Source of the DNA: Planctomycetales bacterium
Lineage (GTDB): Bacteria; Planctomycetota; Planctomycetia; Pirellulales; Thermoguttaceae
NCBI GenBank assembly: GCA_007119795.1
Contig: SKOZ01000003.1
Location: 1 to 34,546, forward strand
DNA length: 34,546 nucleotides
Direction: 5' to 3'
Below, piece after piece: positions 32,586 to 34,546 of this stretch. The notes beneath the pieces are model-generated. The model searched no databases. It was not told where the DNA came from and saw only the letters and a list, made by a program, of their open reading frames with translations. The translations under genes and the position numbers were made by a program. Positions within the stretch are counted from its first letter, which is position 1. Each line of letters opens with the position of its first letter.

Positions 32586-34515
32586 ACTGACCCGGCTCGC
32601 CCTGAGCCAGCTCTGGCAGGTGACTGTGGGACTCGCCTGCCGCCCGGCGGCGTATGCCCGCTGCCTGCTCGACGTGCTCGAGTCCCGGCAGCGAATGCGC
32701 CCCTTGGCAAGTTTTCCCGGCGTCCGCGCCGCCGACGTCACCGCCAGTCGACTGGAGCACATCATGCAAACCTCCCCCGCCTTTCACCACCGCACGCCCC
32801 GCTGGTCGTGGGCCGTGATCTTCCTGGCCGCGCTCCTCGTGCTCCCCGGTGCGGCGCCGGCCGATCCGCCGGAGCCAACCGGCGACGGCACTCCGCAGGT
32901 TACTCCCGCCCAGGCGGAGCAGGCGGCGGATGACACGGAGGGCGTTCCGGCCGCGGACGAAGTCGCCCCAGCGGCCGCCGGCGGACCACCACGTTACCGA
33001 TTCGCGGCGGGAACGACGTACATCTACGACGTCTCGCTCTCCGCCACGCTGCCCGACGGCCGCGAGACCTGGTCGGGCCACGTCTATTACGAGGTCAAGG
33101 CGGCTGACGGCGACGGGCAGATGACCCTTTCCAACTGGGCCAACCTCGTGCGGCACAGCGAGCGGACGGCGCCGCCGACCGGCTTTCCACCCCGCATGGC
33201 GCGGCCCCCCATGGGACCACGCGCGGCGATGAGCGGGCCCAATTACAGCCTGCGCCGGGAGTTCGTCATCAACGCCACCGGCGCCGTCGTGCGGTACCAC
33301 GGGGCCACCCGCTCGCAAAGGCCCATGGCCGCGGAAGGGGACGCCCAGTTGCCCTTCCTCTTGGGCGAGCTCGGCCGGCTGCTGCTCGATCGGCTTCCGC
33401 AGGAAGGCGAGACCACCTGGACCACCGAGAACCAGGTGAACATCACCGGCCGGACGGCCCAGTCGCCGGTTCCCTTTCTCGCTTCGGAGCGGCAGGTGCA
33501 TCGGCCTGCCCAGGAGAGGGTCCGGTATACGCTCCGGGAGCCGGCTGCGGAGGCGGTGGCGATCGCCAAGGAGTACGTCCTGGCCACCGACGAGACGGTC
33601 GAAGGCAAGCCCGCGCTGGAACAGACCGGTTCGGGGGAGCTCACCTTCGACCTCGGCCGCGGCGTACCCCAGGCGCTGCGCATGGAATACACCATCGTCA
33701 TCCGCGAGCCCCAGGTGGTGGTCACCGTGCCCGTCACCGTCTCGGCCGCGCTGCTCGACGAGGAGCAGGCCAGGCAGCTCCTCGCAGAGCGGCAAGCGCC
33801 CCTGTCTCCCGCGGAGGCCAGGGAACTCATCGAGGAGCGGCAAGCGGCGTTTGCAGCCGCGCGGGCCCGGCAGGAGGAGGTGTTGGCGGCCGCGGCGGCC
33901 GAGCCGGAGCCCCTGTCGGACGACGAGATCGACCGCGCCTTGGGCGACATCGCCGGCCGCGCACTCGGCCGGCCGCAGGCTGCCGCGCAGCGGCTGGCCC
34001 AGAGCGAACCGATCGATGCCCGCCGCGAGGAAGTGCTCGCGGCCGTGCGGCCGCTGATGTCCGACAGCAGCGGATTCGTGGCCCGTGAGGCGGTCAAGGC
34101 CGTGGGCGTGTGGGGGACCGACGACGACCTCCCCGCCCTGATCGCCCTGCTCCAGGACCGCAACGTCTTCACGCGCCGCGCCGCCATCGAGGCGCTGGGG
34201 AACTACGCCGACCCGCGGGCGGCCGAGGCCGTGGCCCAGGAGCTGGTACCCATGCAGTCGCGAGGCCAGGCGGGCGACGCCCTCCGCGCCATGGGGCCGG
34301 TCGCCGAGGCAGCCGTGCTCCCACTTGCCGACCACCGCGACTGGGGCGTCCAGCTCGAGGCGCTGAAGGTCCTGGCCGCGATCGGTACGGAAGCGAGCCT
34401 CGAGCCGCTCCAGGAGCTCACGGTTCGCCCGCAGAACCGCCTGGTCGAGCGCGAGCTCCGCAACACCCTCACCGCGATCGAGGCGCGCATCGGGAGTGAG
34501 AAGAATGGGGAGTGA
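32566..34515 (+). CDS. BlaR1-like membrane protein lacking the M56 protease domain, with C-terminal HEAT repeats
   Basis: 649 residues; GGAGG six bases before the ATG, 20-base overlap with the BlaI gene. Residues 1-24 (LTRLALSQLWQVTVGLA) look like the first segment of planctomycete M56/BlaR1 proteins. Residues 25-67 (CRPAAYARCLLDVLE, SRLEHIM) look like the segment that normally follows the protease core. The several membrane helices and the HEXXH zinc site expected between them are absent; the junction lies near 32624-32645. A single membrane helix (about 80-98) leads to an exported part of about 550 residues. It includes a Glu/Ala-rich helical region (390-450) and HEAT-like repeats from about 484 (FVAREAVKAVGVWGTDDDLP, RRAAIEALGNYADP). 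The frame is open throughout. Confidence 0.8.
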   Translation: MSLDASELTRLALSQLWQVTVGLACRPAAYARCLLDVLESRQRMRPLASFPGVRAADVTASRLEHIMQTSPAFHHRTPRWSWAVIFLAALLVLPGAAPADPPEPTGDGTPQVTPAQAEQAADDTEGVPAADEVAPAAAGGPPRYRFAAGTTYIYDVSLSATLPDGRETWSGHVYYEVKAADGDGQMTLSNWANLVRHSERTAPPTGFPPRMARPPMGPRAAMSGPNYSLRREFVINATGAVVRYHGATRSQRPMAAEGDAQLPFLLGELGRLLLDRLPQEGETTWTTENQVNITGRTAQSPVPFLASERQVHRPAQERVRYTLREPAAEAVAIAKEYVLATDETVEGKPALEQTGSGELTFDLGRGVPQALRMEYTIVIREPQVVVTVPVTVSAALLDEEQARQLLAERQAPLSPAEARELIEERQAAFAAARARQEEVLAAAAAEPEPLSDDEIDRALGDIAGRALGRPQAAAQRLAQSEPIDARREEVLAAVRPLMSDSSGFVAREAVKAVGVWGTDDDLPALIALLQDRNVFTRRAAIEALGNYADPRAAEAVAQELVPMQSRGQAGDALRAMGPVAEAAVLPLADHRDWGVQLEALKVLAAIGTEASLEPLQELTVRPQNRLVERELRNTLTAIEARIGSEKNGE

Positions 34516-34546
34516 AGTGGTGAGTGATGATGTGACGAGTGGGTGC

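Noticed and set aside
34520..34546. Possible start (GTG) of another gene after the BlaR1-like gene
   Set aside because: Only nine codons are visible, in a low-complexity GTGAGTGATGA-type stretch. It cannot be supported.

Overview
This is a GC-rich bacterial window that looks like a planctomycete, probably of the order Pirellulales. The placement is inference from recognisable planctomycete protein types: a membrane anti-sigma-like protein with a DUF1559-like ectodomain behind an ECF sigma gene, Tat-exported Gfo/Idh/MocA and fucose-isomerase-like proteins, a Flp-pilin-like protein starting with the planctomycete 'SDEAGF' segment, remnants of zinc-ribbon and FGE-sulfatase (SUMF1) proteins, and a BlaI/BlaR-type pair ending in a large exported domain. 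No rRNA, tRNA, CRISPR array or intact transposase was seen.

Layout. 1-4.1 kb: start of a dodecin gene (minus), an SDR-type epimerase (plus), hemC with a small membrane protein upstream (minus) and an HDOD signalling protein (plus). 4.1-8.9 kb: transketolase (minus), a UPF0502/DUF480 protein (plus), then an acyltransferase and CDP-diglyceride synthase in a coupled phospholipid unit (minus). 9.1-13.2 kb, all minus: a secreted HEXXH metalloprotease, a MutT-type NUDIX hydrolase behind a CYTH-domain protein, and a three-part Clp_N/ThiD2/ThiE protein. 13.5-17.2 kb: an exported PrxQ-like peroxiredoxin (plus), then a minus-strand run of M14 carboxypeptidase, CutA and an orphan iron-type solute-binding lipoprotein. 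17.4-18.8 kb: an XRE regulator and an acyl carrier protein behind a readable promoter, then a zinc-ribbon pseudogene. 18.8-23.7 kb: a Tat-exported oxidoreductase, a sugar-phosphate transferase, a membrane protein, and the ECF sigma/anti-sigma-like pair. 24.2-25.7 kb: the pilin-like protein with decapeptide repeats, and an AhpD-like protein whose two catalytic cysteines are serines.

25.73-26.25 kb is a hairpin-rich non-coding stretch ahead of a sigma-54 activator that lacks a recognisable sensor domain. 27.5-28.8 kb is a decay zone: a frameshifted SUMF1 remnant, a small protein of an unannotated family, and REP-like hairpins. Next come an MsrB-MsrA fusion (plus) and a fucose-isomerase-like exported protein (minus). 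31.5-32.2 kb is non-coding, with an 80-bp inverted-repeat element and then a promoter overlapped by a dyad. These lead into a BlaI repressor gene overlapping a BlaR1-like gene.

The most notable system is that last pair. The BlaR1-like protein keeps the expected M56 N-terminal start and the tail that normally follows the protease, but the membrane metalloprotease between them is absent. A BlaI repressor with its own operator is therefore coupled to a sensor that cannot cleave it by the known route. Other leads are the Clp_N/ThiD2/ThiE fusion, the Cys-to-Ser AhpD-like protein, the regulated XRE-acyl carrier protein pair and the hairpin-rich region. All calls come from reading the sequence alone; no database search was possible.
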